From positions 188,007 to 252,006 of the forward strand of contig JAADGE010000001.1 in assembly GCA_013152535.1 (NCBI GenBank): 64,000 nt of DNA, given 5' to 3'. The notes beneath the pieces are model-generated. The model worked only from the letters and a program-made list of their open reading frames with translations, did no database searches and was not told the DNA's origin. Source of the stretch: Chlorobiota bacterium. Its GTDB lineage: Bacteria; Bacteroidota; Bacteroidia; Bacteroidales; JAADGE01. The translations under genes were made by a program, and so were the position numbers. Numbering within the stretch: the stretch's first letter is position 1; the number at the start of each line of letters is the position of its first letter. Positions 1-9,870 of the stretch are shown piece after piece.

Positions 1-1511
1 TCGTCCATTTTAGAACCGGTATCAATTAATGCTGTTGCAATAATTGTAAGGGAACCGCCGTCTTCAATATTTCGTGCTGCACCGAAAAAACGTTTAGGTT
101 TATGCAAAGCACTTGCTTCAACACCACCGGAAAGTACTTTCCCCGATGATGGTGAAACAGTATTATAAGCACGTGCCAAACGCGTTATAGAATCTAATAA
201 TATTACCACATCATGACCCGACTCAACCAATCGTTTTGCTTTTTGAATAACCATTTCAGAAACTCTTACGTGTCTGTCGGCAGGTTCGTCAAAAGTTGAA
301 GCAACAACTTCCGCATTTACACTGCGTTCCATATCCGTAACCTCTTCCGGACGTTCATCTATTAATAAAATAATCATATAAACTTCAGGATGATTGGCTG
401 CTATGGCATTTGCAATATCTTTAAGGAGAACTGTTTTTCCTGTTTTAGGTTGTGCCACAATTAAACCTCTTTGTCCTTTCCCTATCGGTGAAAATAAATC
501 AATAATTCGTGTTGCCGTTGTTGACGCTTTATCTGTAATATTAAATTTTTCTTCAGGAAATAAAGGCGTAAGATGTTCAAAATGAATTCGATCTCTTATT
601 TCTTCCGGTTTTCTTCCGTTAATTGCGTCAATTTTAATTAAAGGAAAATATTTTTCGCTGTCTTTAGGCGGTCTGATTTGTCCTTTTACCGTATCACCGG
701 TCTTTAAACCGAATAGTTTAATTTGCGATTGAGAAACATAAATATCATCAGGCGAGTTAAAATAGTTATAATCCGATGACCTTAAAAAGCCATATCCGTC
801 GGGCATTATTTCCAGTACACCTACACTTTGGATTATTGCATTAAATTCAAATTTTGAATTAAATCCCTTACTCTTTTCGTATGAATAATCTTCATTTTTT
901 CTTCCGGAATGAGAATTTGAATGTTCGTTTTGATTATTATGAGCTCTTTTATCAAACGTTTTACTTTTATTATCATTTATACCGTCTGTTCTGCTTTTAT
1001 TTTTACTAAACGGTTTACGATCACGGTTTTTAGGATTTTGATTTACAGGACGATCCGGTTTTTTATCTTCCTTTAAATCAGTATCCTTTTTCTTATTCTC
1101 CGCAGTATATTTTTTCGGACTCTCCGGAGCATGTTTCTTCGTTTTCTCTGAAATATGTTGTTTCGAATCTTCGGATTTTATTTTGTCAGAAACAGGATTG
1201 TTGGCTTTTTGCAGTTTTTCCGGCTTCCCGACTTTTCGTGTTTCTTTATTTTCAGAAATAACTTTTTTTTCAGGAACAGGTTTTTTATTCCGAGTTTGAT
1301 TTCCTTTAGTTTTAATTTTATTAACAGGATTTGATTTTACAAGATTAGATTTTGCAGAATTTGATTTTGCACCTTTTATAGCTGCCTGATCTAATATTTC
1401 ATATATTAAATCTTGTTTTTTAAATTTTTCAACTCGTTTTATATCAAGTTCTTTTGCAATATCTCGCAAATCTAATACCTTCATCTTCTGAAGTTCCAGA
1501 ATATCATACAT
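1..1511 (-). CDS. rho: Transcription termination factor Rho (3' part cut by window edge)
   Basis: Rho is the hexameric RNA-dependent ATPase that terminates transcription. The reading frame starts at the ATG at 1511-1509 and runs off the left edge after about 503 codons, so the C-terminus is missing. Residues 1-45 form a Rho_N domain ([16 protein letters not shown]). Residues of about 46-215 are a low-complexity insertion rich in Lys, Asn, Pro and Arg, as is usual in Bacteroidota Rho. A cold-shock-like RNA-binding domain follows ([15 protein letters not shown]), then the ATPase with Walker [12 protein letters not shown] near residue 350 and Walker [17 protein letters not shown] near 435. A possible -7 box TAATTTTG lies at 1613-1620, but I see no good -33 partner. 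The identification is secure. Confidence 0.96.
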   Translation of the reverse strand, partial: MYDILELQKMKVLDLRDIAKELDIKRVEKFKKQDLIYEILDQAAIKGAKSNSAKSNLVKSNPVNKIKTKGNQTRNKKPVPEKKVISENKETRKVGKPEKLQKANNPVSDKIKSEDSKQHISEKTKKHAPESPKKYTAENKKKDTDLKEDKKPDRPVNQNPKNRDRKPFSKNKSRTDGINDNKSKTFDKRAHNNQNEHSNSHSGRKNEDYSYEKSKGFNSKFEFNAIIQSVGVLEIMPDGYGFLRSSDYNYFNSPDDIYVSQSQIKLFGLKTGDTVKGQIRPPKDSEKYFPLIKIDAINGRKPEEIRDRIHFEHLTPLFPEEKFNITDKASTTATRIIDLFSPIGKGQRGLIVAQPKTGKTVLLKDIANAIAANHPEVYMIILLIDERPEEVTDMERSVNAEVVASTFDEPADRHVRVSEMVIQKAKRLVESGHDVVILLDSITRLARAYNTVSPSSGKVLSGGVEASALHKPKRFFGAARNIEDGGSLTIIATALIDTGSKMD

Positions 1512-1859
1512 GTATTTTTAAATTTAGTTTAATAATTTTGAAGATTTTAAAATAGTATATTTAACAGTAGAATACTGTATATTTTTTTATCATAAATAGA
1601 TAGTTATCGAAGCAAAATTATATATAAGATTTTTATTATTGAGATGAGATCCTAATTGATCGTTATATTTTGATAATGCAAGTGTAAGAATAAAGTTTTA
1701 AATAAAAAAATATTCTGCATTTTTAATTCAATATGACACAAAAAAAGTATAAACCGGTTCATTTTATCTAATATTCTGTTTTTATGTATTAAAAATAAAC
1801 ATATATAAGTTTGATTATTTTTTTTTAATTTTGTTATTTTTATAAAATAATCATAGTTA
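1512..1859. other. AT-rich divergent intergenic region
   Basis: This stretch separates the divergent rho and CPBP-like genes. It is very AT-rich and has no reading frame of note. It should hold both promoters. A TAnnTTTG-type box for rho is at 1613-1620 on the minus strand, and another (TAATTTTG) is at 1826-1833 on the plus strand. Neither has a convincing -33 element at the usual distance. Confidence 0.5.
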
Positions 1860-2801
1860 GTGAAAGAGATTATTATTGAAATAAGAGATTTTTTAAAGTC
1901 CGATTTTAATATTTACGCATACGGTTATACCTTTTTTTTCTTAATTGCAGCAGTATTTTTTAATTACAAATACGATTTTGAAGACAGCTTTATTAATAGT
2001 TTTTACGGCAAACCAATTAGTTTCCTGATATATTTTTTATATTACATTACACCTTATTTATTAATTCTGATTCCTGTTTTATTAATTAAAAAAAAACACT
2101 ATTTATTAAAACAATCGGAATTTTGGATAAAAAGTATTATTTTTTTCGGCATTTTCGGTATTATGATTGCTTTTTGGCAAGTCAGGTATCTTTTTGATTT
2201 CTCAAAACTAACTTATTCCGAAAAAAATTATGTTTATAACCTTACATTTAATTTAAAACGTATCATCCCGTTCCTTATTGTTTTTTTCGCTGTTAAATCA
2301 ATTTATGATAAAGATTTAAACCATTTGTACGGGTTAAGATATAAAGGAATGAATTACCGACCTTTTTTTTTAATGCTTCTGTTAATGATTCCGTTAATTG
2401 CAATTGCATCATACCAACCAGATTTTCAAAGAACATATCCCCAATATAAATTTTATAATTATAAAGGTGTATTCGGATTAAGTCCTGTCCAAAGTGAAGG
2501 TATTTTCGAGCTTGCTTACGGATTAGATTTTGTAAGTGTTGAACTGATGTACAGAGGTGCCTTAATAATAGGAATGGCACGATTACTCGGAAAAGAAGCC
2601 GTATTGCCGATGGCAGGTGCTTATGTAATATTACATTTCGGGAAACCGGCGGGAGAAGCTGTAAGTTCATTTTTCGGCGGAATGATTCTCGGAATTCATG
2701 CATTAGCTAAAAAAAATATTTTAGGAGGTATAATTATACACACAGGAATTGCATATTTTATGGAAATTGCTGCTATATTGCAGCATTATTACAGCCATTA
2801 A
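1860..2801 (+). CDS. CPBP-family-like intramembrane protein
   Basis: This 313-residue protein has about eight hydrophobic segments, including clusters near residues 22-40, 52-78, 90-108, 135-150 and 170-185. The C-terminal third resembles the CPBP (Abi/CAAX protease-like) domain: VELMYRG near residue 225 corresponds to the EExxxR motif, ILHFGKP near 260 to the second histidine motif, and HTGIAYFME near 295 to the third. The first glutamate of motif 1 is replaced by valine, so proteolytic activity is doubtful. The start is GTG at 1860. The stop at 2801 is 10 bases before trmD, so the two are probably co-transcribed. Substrate and function are unknown. Confidence 0.72.
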   Translation: MKEIIIEIRDFLKSDFNIYAYGYTFFFLIAAVFFNYKYDFEDSFINSFYGKPISFLIYFLYYITPYLLILIPVLLIKKKHYLLKQSEFWIKSIIFFGIFGIMIAFWQVRYLFDFSKLTYSEKNYVYNLTFNLKRIIPFLIVFFAVKSIYDKDLNHLYGLRYKGMNYRPFFLMLLLMIPLIAIASYQPDFQRTYPQYKFYNYKGVFGLSPVQSEGIFELAYGLDFVSVELMYRGALIIGMARLLGKEAVLPMAGAYVILHFGKPAGEAVSSFFGGMILGIHALAKKNILGGIIIHTGIAYFMEIAAILQHYYSH

Positions 2802-2811
2802 ATTAATAAAA

Positions 2812-3504
2812 ATGAGAATTGATATTATCACGGTATTACCGGAATTATTAAAAAGTCCGTTTGATTATTCAATAATTAAAAGAGCTCAAAATAAAGGAAT
2901 TGCTGAAGTTCATATCCATAATTTAAGAGATTTTTGTGAAGATAAGCACAGAAGAGTCGATGATTATTCATTCGGAGGTGATGCCGGTATGGTAATTAAA
3001 ATAAAACCTGTTGATAATGCAATTACATTTCTGAAATCTCAGAGAGATTATGATGAAATAATTTATACTTCTCCCGACGGCGAATCATACACACAAAAAG
3101 AAGCAAATTTATTATCGCTTAAAAAAAATATCATCATTTTGTGCGGACATTATAAAGGTATAGACCAAAGAATCAGAGATACTTATATTACTAAAGAAAT
3201 TTCAATCGGAGATTATGTGTTGACAGGCGGTGAATTAGCCGCTGCAATAATTGCTGACAGTATCATTCGCCTGTTACCGGGTGCAATTTCCGATGAAACA
3301 TCGGCTTTAACAGACTCTTTTCAAGATAAATTATTAGCGCCTCCGGTATATACTCGCCCTTCTGATTATAAAGGTTTGAAAGTTCCTGATGTTTTACGAT
3401 CAGGGAATTTTAAAGAAATTGAAAAGTGGAAAATCAATCAATCGTTAGAACGAACAAAAAGATTACGTCCTGATTTGTATGATGATTTAATGAATCAAGA
3501 ATAA
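2812..3504 (+). CDS. trmD: tRNA (guanine-37-N1)-methyltransferase
   Basis: TrmD transfers a methyl group from SAM to N1 of G37 in tRNAs that read CNN codons, which prevents +1 frameshifting. The protein of 230 residues opens with the family signature [13 protein letters not shown]. It has the trefoil-knot SAM site ([14 protein letters not shown] near residue 130) and the C-terminal [10 protein letters not shown] segment. I start at the ATG at 2812 rather than at an in-frame ATG inside the upstream gene, because this start matches the family N-terminus. The gene follows the CPBP-like gene by 10 bases and precedes a MerR regulator. Confidence 0.96.
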   Translation: MRIDIITVLPELLKSPFDYSIIKRAQNKGIAEVHIHNLRDFCEDKHRRVDDYSFGGDAGMVIKIKPVDNAITFLKSQRDYDEIIYTSPDGESYTQKEANLLSLKKNIIILCGHYKGIDQRIRDTYITKEISIGDYVLTGGELAAAIIADSIIRLLPGAISDETSALTDSFQDKLLAPPVYTRPSDYKGLKVPDVLRSGNFKEIEKWKINQSLERTKRLRPDLYDDLMNQE

Positions 3505-3536
3505 TTTAAGATTACCGGATATTTTTCATAAATTTG
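3505..3536 (+). promoter_or_regulatory. Candidate Bacteroidota-type promoter for the MerR gene
   Basis: The -7 box TAAATTTG at 3529-3536 matches TAnnTTTG exactly. A weak -33 box (TTTA, 3505-3508) lies 20 bases upstream, just after the trmD stop. The MerR start codon follows at 3554. Confidence 0.42.
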
Positions 3537-3553
3537 TAAAAGATTTAATTTTA

Positions 3554-3883
3554 ATGGATACAAAAAAAGAAAATAAACTTTATTATTCAATCGGAGAAGT
3601 TGCAAAAATGTTTGATGTAAATGTTTCTTTAATTCGATATTGGGAAAATCAATTCAGTATTTTAAAACCAAAAAAAAATAAAAAGGGAAATCGTCTTTTT
3701 ACACCAAAAGATATTGATAATCTTCATCTTATTTTCCATTTGGTAAAAGAAAAAAAGTTAACATTAGAAGGAGCTAAACTTAAATTAAAAGAAAACAGAG
3801 AAAATACAGTTCAAACTTTTGAAGTTATAAAACGACTGCAAAATATAAAATCAACACTTCTTGAAATTCGAGATTCGATTTAA
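3554..3883 (+). CDS. MerR-family transcriptional regulator
   Basis: This 109-residue protein is a DNA-binding regulator of the MerR superfamily. The N-terminus YSIGEVAKMFDVNVSLIRYW (residues 11-30) is the winged helix-turn-helix, followed by the wing (KGNRLFTPKDIDNL) and a helical dimerisation region. No C-terminal ligand domain or metal-binding cysteines follow, so the inducer cannot be predicted. Short MerR proteins of this kind are common next to housekeeping genes in Bacteroidota. It converges on the NamZ gene with only 15 bases between stops. Confidence 0.88.
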   Translation: MDTKKENKLYYSIGEVAKMFDVNVSLIRYWENQFSILKPKKNKKGNRLFTPKDIDNLHLIFHLVKEKKLTLEGAKLKLKENRENTVQTFEVIKRLQNIKSTLLEIRDSI

Positions 3884-3898
3884 ATGAAGAACAAACTG

Positions 3899-5179
3899 TT
3901 AAAAATCCAGATACAGTAAATATTTTTTACGCATATTCTTATAAGAATCCAGATCTTTTTGCCACGTTTTTCGAATAGCTTCTTCCGACATTCCGGAGGT
4001 AATTTGATTATAGAGTTCAGAATTTCCGGCAAGCAAATTAAACCACTTCTTACGAGTTATGAATTTAGATTTATCGGGAAATTTATTATAAAAATCAATG
4101 AGATATTTCAAAGAAAATTTAACATCTTTTGTATTTCTCAAATCAACACCGTAGCATCTTATGCCTTCTTGTACCGGATTCATTTGCATACCGGGAATAT
4201 CTTCGGGGATAAAAGAAAATTCTCCGAACGATTTATTCGGAAAACCAATTACCTGAAACGGAAATTTTGTCCCTCTGCCGATACTCACTTCCGTTGCTTC
4301 AAAAAAGCATAATGAAGGATACAATAATACAGATTGATAATTTGGTAAATTCGGCGAGGGTTTTACGGCAAGATGCCAAAAATCCGAATGTTTATAGTTT
4401 TTTATTTTGACTACCGTTAAATCACACTTCATATGATTTTTTAACCATCCTTCACCGTTAATCATCAAAGCGAGTTCACCCGTTGTTAAGCCGTAAACAA
4501 CCGGAATCGGAAACATCCCGACAAATGATTTATATTCTGATTTTAAAACCGGGCCGTCAACATAAAATCCCAAGGGATTGGGTCTGTCAAGTATAATTAA
4601 CTTCTTATGATTTTCGGCACATGCTTCCATCATCAAATACATACTGCTGATATAGGTATAAAATCGCACACCGACATCTTGTATATCAAATAATACAAAG
4701 TCAATATTTTCAAGTTGTGCTGCTGTCGGCTTTCTGTTTTTTCCGTACATTGCAACAATAGGAACACCTGTTTTCTTATCCGTTTTACCCGAATATTCCT
4801 TTCCTCTGTCAATATTCCCTCTAAATCCGTGTTCAAGTGCAAAAATTTTAACAACATTAATATTTTGAGAAATTAAAAAATCAAGCAAATGCACAGAATC
4901 AATCATGGACGTTTGATTTGAAACAATTGCAATTCGTTTGTTTTTAATTAAAGGAAAATATTCATTGAATTGTTTATCACCCGTTTCAATACTTATTTTC
5001 TTTTGCGGAGTATTTTGTTTAACGGTATCGGATATACTAATTTCAGGTACATTTTTAATTGTATCACTACAATAATTATCAGAAATAATTGTATGATTGA
5101 TTCTGTAACTGCAAGAGAATAAAAACAGGCTGATAAATAAACTTATACAAGCAGTTTTTAAAAAATTATTAAAAAACAT
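3899..5179 (-). CDS. namZ: NamZ-type exo-beta-N-acetylmuramidase (DUF1343, GH171), lipoprotein
   Basis: Family members hydrolyse terminal N-acetylmuramic acid from peptidoglycan fragments. The 426-residue protein begins with a lipoprotein signal ending in a lipobox (LFLFSC, Cys near residue 23), so it should be anchored in the outer or inner membrane facing the periplasm. The DUF1343 core runs from about residue 70 to the end. Recognisable blocks are RIAIVSNQTS, FALEHGFRG, FVLFDIQDVGVRFYTY, LDRPNPLG and SIGRGTKFPFQVIG. The length is normal for the family. It is followed on the minus strand by no close gene and lies 12 bases downstream of the cyclase gene, so both may share a transcript. Confidence 0.88.
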   Translation of the reverse strand: MFFNNFLKTACISLFISLFLFSCSYRINHTIISDNYCSDTIKNVPEISISDTVKQNTPQKKISIETGDKQFNEYFPLIKNKRIAIVSNQTSMIDSVHLLDFLISQNINVVKIFALEHGFRGNIDRGKEYSGKTDKKTGVPIVAMYGKNRKPTAAQLENIDFVLFDIQDVGVRFYTYISSMYLMMEACAENHKKLIILDRPNPLGFYVDGPVLKSEYKSFVGMFPIPVVYGLTTGELALMINGEGWLKNHMKCDLTVVKIKNYKHSDFWHLAVKPSPNLPNYQSVLLYPSLCFFEATEVSIGRGTKFPFQVIGFPNKSFGEFSFIPEDIPGMQMNPVQEGIRCYGVDLRNTKDVKFSLKYLIDFYNKFPDKSKFITRKKWFNLLAGNSELYNQITSGMSEEAIRKTWQKDLDSYKNMRKKYLLYLDF

Positions 5180-5191
5180 AAAAAAGAATAA

Positions 5192-6376
5192 TTAAAATTC
5201 GGCAAGTAATTCCTGAAATTTCTCATTAGGTTTGGCGGGATCATTATTTTCACGATATTTGCTTTTTAAACCTTCAACAAAATACATATCAATTTCACCT
5301 TTATTTTTTGCAGGTATTTTACCTCTGTACGTACAAATAAAATAATCCTTTACGTATTGGTATGTTTCTCCCGAGATATTTATTTTTCCCGGTTCTCCGG
5401 CAGTTTCTAATCGACTTGCCGTATTAACAGCATCGCCCCAAATATCGTAAGCAAATTTTTTTGAACCGATAACTCCGGCAACAACCTTTCCTGTATGAAT
5501 TCCCAATCTCAATTCCCAAACTGTGTAACCTTTCGCTTTTCTGAGTGTATTATATTCTTTCATAAATCGCTGGATTTCCATCGCAGCCAAAACAATATCA
5601 ATAGGATTACTTTTATTTCTGAGCGGAAGTCCGCCTACACACATATAAGCATCTCCGATTGTTTTGATTTTTTCAATGAAATGATTTTCGGTAATTTCAT
5701 CAAATTTTCTGAAATAAACACCAAGTTCTTTAATAATATCCTCAGGTTCAAGTATTGAAGAAATCTTTGTAAAATCTTTAAAATCGGTAAACATAATTGT
5801 TACCATTCGATATTTTTTTGCGTTTACCTGTCCTTTATTTTTAAGTTGTTCAGCAATTTCGTATGGCAAAATATTTTGCAACAGTTCATCGGTTTTATTT
5901 TTTTCAATTTCTAATTGTTCATTCTTTTTCTCTAATTCGGTAGTTTTTGAAGCCAAATCTTCAGCTTGTCCGGTTATTCCTTCAATTAATTTAAATAAAG
6001 CCAGTAACGATTTTACCCTAACCGTAAGTTCCAATTTATCAAAAGGTATTTTCAAAAAATCACCGGCACCGAACATCACAGCTCTTTCAATATCTTTGTT
6101 GCTGCTTGACATTACTAATACCGGTATCTGCATTGACAATTCAAATTCTCTTAAATCCATTAATAAATCCAGACCTTTTGTATCTTCTCCGTAATCAATA
6201 TCCAGCAAAATAATATCAGGTTTTTGATCTTCAATAATATCAAAAACTTCACCGGATATTTTGGTTGCAGCAATAAAATAAGATTGAGCTTCAGCTTTAA
6301 AACTGTTTTTAATAATATTAATTATTTTTTTATTATCAGAAACAGTAAGAATTATATATTCAGAAAGATTAATCAT
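5192..6376 (-). CDS. Response regulator with class III adenylate/guanylate cyclase output
   Basis: The protein of 394 residues has a receiver domain (residues 6-125) with phosphoacceptor Asp59 in IILLDIDYG and conserved Lys109 in FLKIPF. A coiled coil (about 138-165) links it to a class III nucleotide cyclase catalytic domain (about 190-375). The two metal-binding aspartates are in MFTDFKDFT and GDAYMCVGG. The IWGDAVNTASRLE block carries the aspartate that favours ATP and the transition-state Asn and Arg, so adenylate cyclase activity is likely. No partner kinase is adjacent. It is divergent from prfB and probably leads the namZ transcript. Confidence 0.9.
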   Translation of the reverse strand: MINLSEYIILTVSDNKKIINIIKNSFKAEAQSYFIAATKISGEVFDIIEDQKPDIILLDIDYGEDTKGLDLLMDLREFELSMQIPVLVMSSSNKDIERAVMFGAGDFLKIPFDKLELTVRVKSLLALFKLIEGITGQAEDLASKTTELEKKNEQLEIEKNKTDELLQNILPYEIAEQLKNKGQVNAKKYRMVTIMFTDFKDFTKISSILEPEDIIKELGVYFRKFDEITENHFIEKIKTIGDAYMCVGGLPLRNKSNPIDIVLAAMEIQRFMKEYNTLRKAKGYTVWELRLGIHTGKVVAGVIGSKKFAYDIWGDAVNTASRLETAGEPGKINISGETYQYVKDYFICTYRGKIPAKNKGEIDMYFVEGLKSKYRENNDPAKPNEKFQELLAEF

Positions 6377-6443
6377 TTAATTAAATTTCAAAAACTTTAA
6401 TTATACAATACAAAAATTTTGCCCTAAATATAAGGTTTTAGAA

Positions 6444-6473
6444 TTGATTATAAAAATTCAATTTATATATTTG
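6444..6473 (+). promoter_or_regulatory. Promoter of prfB (Bacteroidota consensus)
   Basis: TTG at 6444-6446 and TATATTTG at 6466-6473 are separated by exactly 19 bases. They match the Bacteroidota primary sigma consensus. Transcription should start near 6480, about 27 bases before the prfB ATG. Confidence 0.65.
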
Positions 6474-6506
6474 TCGTTTTAATTGATAAAGTTAAACATT
6501 CAATAT

Positions 6507-7596
6507 ATGACGAATAAAGAAAAAGCCGAAGAAATCTACAAACGCAGAGATGCGTTAAGGGGGTATCTTTGACATTGATGAAAAGAAAAAAATTCTGTCT
6601 GAAAAGGAAAAAATAACTCAAAAAACGGATTTTTGGAATGACTCAAAAAAAGCAGAAAAAAAATTAAAAGAAATTTCACGAATAAAATCTTGGATTACAG
6701 ATTTTCAAAAAGTTGTTTCTGCAACGGAAGATTTAGAAGTTATTTTTGATTTTTTTGAAAGCGGCGATGCTCAAGAATCCGAACTTGATAATACGTATAA
6801 TAAAGCACTTGAATTAATTGAAGAGTTAGAATTCAGAAATATGCTTCGAAATGATGAAGATATTTTAAATGCAATTTTAAAAATTAATCCCGGTGCCGGC
6901 GGAACCGAAAGTACCGATTGGGCAGAAATGCTTATGAGAATGTATATTCGCTGGGGTGAACGTAATAATTATAAAGTAAAACAACTTTATTATCAAGCCG
7001 GTGATGAAGCAGGAATTAAAAGTGTTACATTAGAATTTGAAGGTGAATATGCATACGGCTATTTGCGAAGTGAAAACGGTGTCCATAGATTAGTGAGATT
7101 ATCACCTTTCGATTCAAGTAACCGAAGACATACGTCTTTTGCATCAGTTTTTGTTTCTCCCGCTATTGATGATTCTATCGAAATTAAGATAAATCCGGGC
7201 GATATTACTTGGGAAACATTCCGTTCCGGAGGTGCCGGCGGACAAGGTGTTAATAAATTAGAAACCGGTGTAAGAGTTCGGCACAAACCAACAGGAATTG
7301 CTGTTGAAAACACCGAATCTCGTTCTCAATTAACCAATAAAGAAAATGCTTTACGTATTTTAAAATCGCATCTGTATGAAATTGAATTACGAAAAAGGCA
7401 AGAAAAACAAGCTGAAATAGAAGGAAATAAACTAAAAATTGAATGGGGTTCGCAAATACGAAATTATGTTATGCACCCCTACAAATTAGTAAAAGATAAC
7501 AGAACAGGATATGAAACTTCCGATGTAAACGGAGTTATGGACGGTGATTTAAACCCGTTTATAAAATCTTATTTAATGCAATTCGGCGGTAAATAA
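6507..7596 (+). CDS. prfB: Peptide chain release factor 2, with +1 programmed frameshift
   Basis: RF2 recognises UGA and UAA stops and triggers peptide release. Translation starts at ATG 6507 and reads 21 codons to CTT (6567-6569). It then meets an in-frame TGA at 6570-6572 and must slip +1 to GAC at 6571. The second frame is open to 7596, giving 362 residues, the normal RF2 length. The tripeptide anticodon SPF (RLSPFDSSNRR) and the catalytic GGQ (GGAGGQGVNK) are both present. The frame therefore must not be read as starting at the internal ATG at 6841. The methyltransferase gene follows after 9 bases. Confidence 0.97.
6558..6573 (+). promoter_or_regulatory. RF2 autoregulatory +1 frameshift site
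   Basis: The sequence AGGGGGTATCTTTGAC is identical to the classic prfB recoding site. AGGGGG (6558-6563) is the internal Shine-Dalgarno-like stimulator, CTT (6567) is the slippery codon and TGA (6570) is the stop that RF2 itself reads. When RF2 is scarce the ribosome slips and more RF2 is made. Confidence 0.97.
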
Positions 7597-7605
7597 AATT
7601 TAACT

Positions 7606-8223
7606 ATGTCAATAATTCATTATTTTTCAAAAGATCCGGATAAAAGAGCCCGGTTTATTTTTAATTTTATAGCACCCTATTATGCAAAATTTGATAAATC
7701 CCTGCAAGAAGGTTTTGAAGCATCTGTGAAAGAACTTGATAAAGAAATTATTATTGCCGGAAAAACAGTTTTGGATATAGGAACAGGAACCGGTGCTTGG
7801 GGAGCGGCAATTAATAAACTCGGACCTTCTGAAATTGAAGGTGTTGATTTTTCCGAGAAAATGATAAAACAAGCAAAAAAAAATCATCCCGAAATTAATT
7901 TTCATCATACAAATGCTGAAGATTTATCGGAATTTAAAGAAAATTCTTTCGATGTTGTTACGGCATCATTTGTTATGCACGGTGTTAAAAAAGATAAAAG
8001 ACAAAATTTATTGAATGAAATGAAGCGAGTTTCCCGAAAATATGTTGTTTTGCATGATTTTATCGGTAAAACACCCTTTTCAATTAAAATATTGGAATTT
8101 TTGGAACGTAGTGATTACAAGAATTTTAAAAAATACTTTTGTGATGAATTAAAAGAAAATTTTTCCTCTACAAAGAAAATTCCCGCTCGATACGGTTCGG
8201 GTTTATACATTGCCGAAAAATAA
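7606..8223 (+). CDS. Class I SAM-dependent methyltransferase
   Basis: This 205-residue protein has a Rossmann-type methyltransferase core. SAM-binding motif I is VLDIGTGTGAWGAA (about residues 54-67), followed by the acidic loop EGVDFSEKM and motif IV FDVVTASFVMHGV. It looks like the Methyltransf_11/UbiE group, and the substrate cannot be told from sequence. The stop overlaps the region just upstream of the ArsC-like gene, so prfB, this gene, the ArsC-like gene and the DUF4924-like gene probably form one transcript. Confidence 0.85.
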   Translation: MSIIHYFSKDPDKRARFIFNFIAPYYAKFDKSLQEGFEASVKELDKEIIIAGKTVLDIGTGTGAWGAAINKLGPSEIEGVDFSEKMIKQAKKNHPEINFHHTNAEDLSEFKENSFDVVTASFVMHGVKKDKRQNLLNEMKRVSRKYVVLHDFIGKTPFSIKILEFLERSDYKNFKKYFCDELKENFSSTKKIPARYGSGLYIAEK

Positions 8224-8239
8224 AAAATCCAAATTAATT

Positions 8240-8584
8240 ATGATAAAAATATACCATAATCCGAGATGTAAAAAAAGCCGTGCCGGCTTACAATATTTAC
8301 AAGAAAAAAATATTGAATTTACAATTGTTCAATATCTGAAAGACAAACCTTTTACGGAAAAATCGTTAAAAAATGTTTTAAAAAAGATGAATGTTAAGCC
8401 AAATGATATGATTCGAATTCAAGAAAAAGAATACAAATTAAATTACAAAGGAAAAACTTTTTCGGATGATGAACGGATAAAAATAATGGTTGAAAATCCG
8501 AAGTTTATCAATCGTCCGATTGTTGAAACAGATGACGCAGCTGTTTGGGGAGATCCGCCGGCAAATATTGACAATATACTTTAA
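8240..8584 (+). CDS. ArsC/Spx-family thioredoxin-fold protein
   Basis: This 114-residue protein belongs to the arsenate reductase (glutaredoxin-dependent) / Spx family. It starts IKIYHNPRCKKSRAGLQYL, with the single active-site Cys near residue 9 followed by KKS rather than a CxxC pair. It continues with the typical ENPKFINRPIV segment near residue 85. The ATG at 8240 is preferred to an earlier in-frame ATG inside the preceding gene because it fits the family N-terminus. No ars genes are nearby, so a role in arsenate reduction is unproven. A general thiol or regulatory role is equally likely. Confidence 0.82.
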   Translation: MIKIYHNPRCKKSRAGLQYLQEKNIEFTIVQYLKDKPFTEKSLKNVLKKMNVKPNDMIRIQEKEYKLNYKGKTFSDDERIKIMVENPKFINRPIVETDDAAVWGDPPANIDNIL

Positions 8585-8596
8585 ACGACGAATTAT

Positions 8597-9145
8597 ATGC
8601 TGATTTCAAGTGAATTAAAACAAACAAATATTGCCGAATATATTTTGTATATGTGGCAAACAGAAGATATTCTCAGAGCTTTTGATTTCGATATTAATAA
8701 AATTAAGTCAGAAATTATTGAAAAATATAATGTCGATAACGATACAAAAGAGAATATCACATCGTGGTATAAAAGTATGATACAAATGTCTGAATTAGAA
8801 AATATTAAAAAATCAGGTCATTTGCAAATTATCAGAAATATTGTTACGGATTTGAATGATTTGCATCTTTGGCTGCTCAACCATCCTTCAGAAACTCAAT
8901 ATAAACAATATTTTGATATGGCATTGCCTCATATCAAAGCATTGGAAGAAAAAATGACGGGAACCGCCGAGAATGATATTGATGTTTGTCTGCACGGATT
9001 ATATGCCGTTATGCTTTTAAAAATGCAAAAAAAAGAAATCAGCAGTGATACAAATGCTGCTGTTGAAACATTCAGACAATTAATTGCTTCAGCAGCCGCA
9101 AAATATAAAGACAGAGAAGAACATCCCGAAAAATATTATGATTAG
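8597..9145 (+). CDS. Conserved helical protein, probably DUF4924
   Basis: This 182-residue protein is predicted to be almost entirely alpha-helical, with no signal peptide and no membrane segment. The N-terminal pattern (NIAEYILYMWQTEDILRAF) and the later LHLWLLNHPSETQYKQYF resemble the Bacteroidota-specific DUF4924 family from memory, which I cannot verify here. Its function is unknown. It is the last gene of the prfB cluster, 12 bases after the ArsC-like gene, and is convergent with the SanA-like gene. Confidence 0.7.
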   Translation: MLISSELKQTNIAEYILYMWQTEDILRAFDFDINKIKSEIIEKYNVDNDTKENITSWYKSMIQMSELENIKKSGHLQIIRNIVTDLNDLHLWLLNHPSETQYKQYFDMALPHIKALEEKMTGTAENDIDVCLHGLYAVMLLKMQKKEISSDTNAAVETFRQLIASAAAKYKDREEHPEKYYD

Positions 9146-9213
9146 GTTCTGCTTCTAATTCATTAAGAGTATTAACTTTAATTCGGAATTGCAGTTTACT
9201 GAAATCAAGAATA

Positions 9214-9858
9214 TTAATCTAAGTGAATTTTTTCGCCCAAAAATTTAGGTTTAGTTTTCAAAATATAAATATCAAGAAGAGCTTTCACGCGAGCAAACAA
9301 CTCTCGAAATCTTATTTTCGTTCCGTTTATTCCCGTAACTTCTTTCGCATTGTACGCAACAGCATTAATACCGAAATGTTTTGCAATAAATACAGCTCTC
9401 AAATTATGAAATCGTTGTGATATTATAGTAATACTGTTTTGTCCGAACACTTCTTTACTTCTTACAACCGAATCAAAAGTTCTGAAACCGGCATAATCGG
9501 CAAAAATTTTATTTTCGGGAATTCCTTTTTTTATCAAATCTTTCTTCATGATTTTCGGTTCATTATAGTTTTTTCGTCTGTTATCACCGCTTGCGATAAT
9601 ATATTTTATTTTTCCCGAAAAATACAATTTTGCAGCAGCATCAATTCTGTTCTTATAAAATAAATTTTGTTTTCCGCCTTTTAAATATTTTGAAGTTCCG
9701 AGAAGTAACCCGACTTTATTTTCGGGAATTTTTTCTATATCACTGTAACACAATCTTCTGTTTGTTTTGAAAATATTTTCGCTAATTATGAATATAAAAA
9801 GTACCGACAAAATACTTATAGAAATAATAACTTTGATTTTATGAACCGTTTTTTTCAA
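9214..9858 (-). CDS. SanA-like membrane-anchored DUF218 protein
   Basis: This 214-residue protein has one N-terminal membrane segment (about residues 9-26) and then a DUF218 domain. GLLLGTSKYLKGGKQN, IIASGDNRRKNYNEP and ISQRFHNLRAVFIAKHFGI are the diagnostic blocks shared with E. coli SanA, which affects envelope permeability to vancomycin. The start codon is TTG at 9858. No ATG precedes it in frame after the nearest stop. It is separated from hypB by a hairpin. Its molecular activity is not established. Confidence 0.82.
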   Translation of the reverse strand: MKKTVHKIKVIISISILSVLFIFIISENIFKTNRRLCYSDIEKIPENKVGLLLGTSKYLKGGKQNLFYKNRIDAAAKLYFSGKIKYIIASGDNRRKNYNEPKIMKKDLIKKGIPENKIFADYAGFRTFDSVVRSKEVFGQNSITIISQRFHNLRAVFIAKHFGINAVAYNAKEVTGINGTKIRFRELFARVKALLDIYILKTKPKFLGEKIHLD

Positions 9859-9870
9859 CTTTCGGATTAT

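Noticed and set aside
394-585. Plus-strand frame inside rho
   Set aside because: It lies on the opposite strand of the conserved ATPase domain of rho and has no features of its own.
1810-1833. TTTG plus TAATTTTG as promoter of the CPBP-like gene
   Set aside because: The gap is only 12 bases, too short for the Bacteroidota consensus of about 19.
2293-2703. 136-codon minus-strand frame opposite the CPBP-like gene
   Set aside because: It is the mirror of a coding region. The plus-strand protein has membrane and motif structure, while this frame has none.
6841-7596. prfB starting at the internal ATG at 6841
   Set aside because: This would remove over 100 residues of domain 1. The upstream frameshift site and open frame show that the gene starts at 6507.
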